Shown here: piece after piece, positions 61,317-64,000 of the stretch
Position numbering within the stretch: the stretch's first letter is position 1
Layout: every line of letters begins with the position of its first letter
NCBI GenBank assembly: GCA_001898255.1
Contig: MKTK01000006.1
Span: 89,197 to 153,196, forward strand
Origin: Chryseobacterium sp. 39-10
Lineage (GTDB): Bacteria; Bacteroidota; Bacteroidia; Flavobacteriales; Weeksellaceae
DNA: 64,000 nucleotides
Reading direction: 5' to 3'
The notes under the pieces: model-generated
Databases searched by the model: none
Told to the model about the DNA's origin: nothing
The model's input: the letters and a program-made list of their open reading frames with translations, nothing else
Made by a program: the position numbers and the translations under genes

Positions 61317-61514
61317 ATGTCAAAATTAAAAACGAAATCAGGTGCTAAAAAGCGTTTTAAGCTTACCGGAACCGGCAAGATTAAAAGAAAAAATGCATTC
61401 AAAAGCCACATCCTGACGAAGAAGGAAACTAAGCAAAAGAGAAATCTAACGCAAACTTCTTACGTTGCTACTGTGGACGAGAAAAGCGTTTTGCGCCAAT
61501 TAGCCATCAAGTAG
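61317..61514 (+). CDS. rpmI: 50S ribosomal protein L35
   Basis: [50 protein letters not shown]. Confidence 0.97.
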   Translation: MSKLKTKSGAKKRFKLTGTGKIKRKNAFKSHILTKKETKQKRNLTQTSYVATVDEKSVLRQLAIK

Positions 61515-61630
61515 TTTTTATAAATCTTTCGGTTTATAAGAATTCAAAAACAATTCACAATTTTAACCCTGAATTGGAGCCCCAAAGAATGTTGAAATAA
61601 ACATCGCACAATTCAAAAAAACAATTAATT

Positions 61631-61975
61631 ATGCCAAGATCAGTAAATGCAGTAGCTTCTAGAGCTCGCAGAAAAAAAGTAATGAAGCAGGCAAAAGGTT
61701 TTTTCGGTAGAAGAAAAAACGTTTGGACTGTTGCTAAAAACGCCGTGGAAAAAGCAATGCAATATGCTTACCGCGGTAGAAAAGAGAAGAAAAGAATTTT
61801 CCGTTCACTATGGATTACCCGTATTAATGCAGGTACCAGAGAGCATGGTATGTCTTACTCCCAATTTATGGGCGCTCTGAAAAAAAACAACATCGAACTG
61901 AATAGAAAAGTTTTAGCTGATTTAGCAATGAATCATCCAGAAGCTTTCAAAGCAGTTGTAGATCAAGTAAAATAA
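61631..61975 (+). CDS. rplT: 50S ribosomal protein L20
   Basis: [68 protein letters not shown]. Confidence 0.98.
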   Translation: MPRSVNAVASRARRKKVMKQAKGFFGRRKNVWTVAKNAVEKAMQYAYRGRKEKKRIFRSLWITRINAGTREHGMSYSQFMGALKKNNIELNRKVLADLAMNHPEAFKAVVDQVK

Positions 61976-62000
61976 TGTAGAATTTTTTGTTATCAATATA

Positions 62001-62028
62001 AATCCTGAGCTTCGGTTCAGGATTTTTT
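62001..62028 (+). terminator. terminator after rplT
   Basis: AATCCTGAGC-TTCG-GTTCAGGATT followed by T run; UUCG tetraloop. Confidence 0.9.
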
Positions 62029-62056
62029 GTTAGATTTGTATCACCTCATTTCTCCC

Positions 62057-63232
62057 ATGAAAAAATTATTTTTATTTCTTACCATTACGGTTTCCACTGC
62101 TTTTTCAGCACAAACATTGATTCAGGCCTATCAAAAAAGAGCGAATCAAATCACACAAACCAATATCGATACTTACCTCGCAGAATTTGCTTCTTACGGT
62201 ATTAAATCAACCGGCAGCACCAACAACAATAATGCGTTCAACTGGCTGAAAAATAAGTACCTTGCCTTCGGTTATTCCGAATCGCAAATCTCCGAGAATG
62301 CATTCAGCTATAACGGCAATACTACCAAAAATTTAATCCTCACCAAAACCGGAACTACTTATCCCAACACCTATGTCATTGTATGTGCGCATTACGACAC
62401 CATCGGCGGACCGGGCGTAAACGATAACGGAAGCGGAACCGCTGTTCTCCTCGAAATGGCGAGAATCTTAAAAGATGTTCCTACAGAATATTCCATTAAA
62501 TTCATCAATTTTACTGGCGAAGAACAGGGATTGAGAGGCAGCCAAAACTACGTCAGTACCGTAGTGAATGCCACCAATCCGAAAATGAATATTAAACTGG
62601 TTTTCAACATCGATCAGGTAGGCGGTGTGGCTGGGAAAGTGAACAACAAAATCAATTGCGAAAGAGATACCAACAATTCACCATCTACCAACAATGAGGC
62701 GTCTGCCGCGGTGACGCAAGAATTGATGAATTGTGTATCATTGTACTCAACATTGCAACCTAATTTGTCTTATGCCTATGCTTCGGATTATATGCCTTTT
62801 CAAGCCAACAATGAAGTGATAACAGGTTTTTATGAATATACCGAAAGTACAAAACCCCATACCTCAGGCGACACCTTAGCCAACATGGATCCTACTTTTG
62901 TTTTTAATGTTGCGAAAGCAGCATTAGGCGCTGTACAGCATTTTTCTGTGGCCGACCTTACCTTCTTATCTGCTGCTGATTGCCCACCGGAGAAAATGCT
63001 TTCTTCACTCAAGATTTTTCCTAATCCGACGAGCACCACTCTATTTATAGATCTATTAAACTTAAATCTGAGAGATTTTTCTTTTACAATTTCTGACTTT
63101 AACGGAAAGACTTTATTAAAGAAACAAAATGAAAAAGTGATTGATGTTTCTCAACTTCCTAATGGAGTTTATTTAGGTACGCTTCAAGTAGAAGATCAGT
63201 ACAAGACCCAAAAAATCGTCGTTCAGAAGTAA
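62057..63232 (+). CDS. M28 family metallopeptidase with T9SS type A sorting domain
   Basis: VIVCAHYDTIGGPGVNDNGSGTAVLLEMARIL, INFTGEEQGLRGSQNYV, C-terminal KIFPNPTSTTLFIDLL...GVYLGTLQVEDQYKTQKIVVQK. ATG at 62057 preferred. Confidence 0.95.
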   Translation: MKKLFLFLTITVSTAFSAQTLIQAYQKRANQITQTNIDTYLAEFASYGIKSTGSTNNNNAFNWLKNKYLAFGYSESQISENAFSYNGNTTKNLILTKTGTTYPNTYVIVCAHYDTIGGPGVNDNGSGTAVLLEMARILKDVPTEYSIKFINFTGEEQGLRGSQNYVSTVVNATNPKMNIKLVFNIDQVGGVAGKVNNKINCERDTNNSPSTNNEASAAVTQELMNCVSLYSTLQPNLSYAYASDYMPFQANNEVITGFYEYTESTKPHTSGDTLANMDPTFVFNVAKAALGAVQHFSVADLTFLSAADCPPEKMLSSLKIFPNPTSTTLFIDLLNLNLRDFSFTISDFNGKTLLKKQNEKVIDVSQLPNGVYLGTLQVEDQYKTQKIVVQK

Positions 63233-63261
63233 TGAATTGAATTGACGCCTGAAATGAACTG

Positions 63262-64000
63262 TTATTTTGTTAAACCCTCATAAACGTTCATCATATCGTT
63301 GGCAATTTTTTCGTCGGTAAAACGCCGAACATAATCGAAACTCTTTCTTACGCGACGTTTTCTTTCGGCTTCGTTGTTCCAAAGAAATGAGATCTTTGCA
63401 CGCAAATCATCCACATCACCTGGACTGACGTAGAGCGAATCTGGACCTCCTGCCTCTGGTAACGAACTGGTATTGCTTGTTATGGCCGGAGTACCTGAAA
63501 AAAGAGCTTCAATCACCGGAATTCCAAAACCTTCAAAAACACTTGGATAAACGAAAAAAGTAGACATACGGTAAATGGCTGCCAACTCCTCCATCGATAC
63601 ATTTTCCAGAAAATAGACTTGGTTATCCAGTTGATGTTGATCAATATACCGTTTCACTTCTTTATAATATGCCGTCTTTCTTCCGACCACCACCAGCGGA
63701 ATGCCGCTGCCATCAATAGCTTTCACAATATCGAGTAGATTTTTTCTTTTTTCGATGGTTCCCACATTCAGAATAAACCGAGCTGGAATACCGAATTTTG
63801 AACGGGTTTCATCTAAAAAATCCGGTGCAATAAACGACTGAAAAGCATGGTGACAACCTTGGTAAACCACTACAATTTTTTCCTCAGGAACTTTTAAGAA
63901 ATGAATAATATCTTGCTTGGTCTGTTCTGAAATGGCAACAACAATATCGGCTTGTTTGGCTGCATTTTTAAATTTCCAAAAATGAATCTTGCGGTCAAAA
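63262..64000 (-). CDS. glycosyltransferase family 4 (GT-B) protein, 5' end beyond window
   Basis: RFILNVGTIEKRKNLLDIVKAI, FVYPSVFEGFGIPVIEALFSGTPAITSNTSSLPEAGG; frame remains open to the window edge (FDRKIHFWKFKNAAKQADIVVAISEQTKQDIIHFLKV...). Confidence 0.93.
   Translation of the reverse strand, partial: FDRKIHFWKFKNAAKQADIVVAISEQTKQDIIHFLKVPEEKIVVVYQGCHHAFQSFIAPDFLDETRSKFGIPARFILNVGTIEKRKNLLDIVKAIDGSGIPLVVVGRKTAYYKEVKRYIDQHQLDNQVYFLENVSMEELAAIYRMSTFFVYPSVFEGFGIPVIEALFSGTPAITSNTSSLPEAGGPDSLYVSPGDVDDLRAKISFLWNNEAERKRRVRKSFDYVRRFTDEKIANDMMNVYEGLTK

Overview
This window is chromosomal DNA from a low-GC Bacteroidota organism. Flavobacteriia, probably Weeksellaceae/Chryseobacterium-like, is an inference from gene content, T9SS C-terminal sorting domains and TTG-N19/20-TAnnTTTG promoters. 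It is densely coding and mostly housekeeping: proS, grpE-dnaJ, prfB, sucA-sucB, rplS, rpsA, thrS-infC-rpmI-rplT, glgC, glgP, scoAB, mtaB and apaG. It also holds a DPP-IV/POT peptide-use cluster, a YceI/porin cluster, three T9SS-type secreted enzymes and several poorly characterised proteins. I saw no rRNA, tRNA, CRISPR array, intact IS element, prophage or obvious multi-gene defence system. The points most worth a second look are: (1) three short palindromes at exact 23-bp spacing upstream of a tandem helix-hairpin-helix protein whose promoter has a -7 box but no clear -33 box; (2) two structured GC-rich intergenic elements with similar 5' and 3' motifs and variable middles; (3) a 78-bp segment bounded by 14-bp TG...CA inverted repeats; (4) an infC whose only plausible full-length start is AUA; (5) two neighbouring genes each broken by an apparent single-base homopolymer deletion; (6) an AAA+ protein with altered Walker motifs; (7) a lone PD-(D/E)XK-like hypothetical protein. 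All family calls come from reading the translations. No database search was run.
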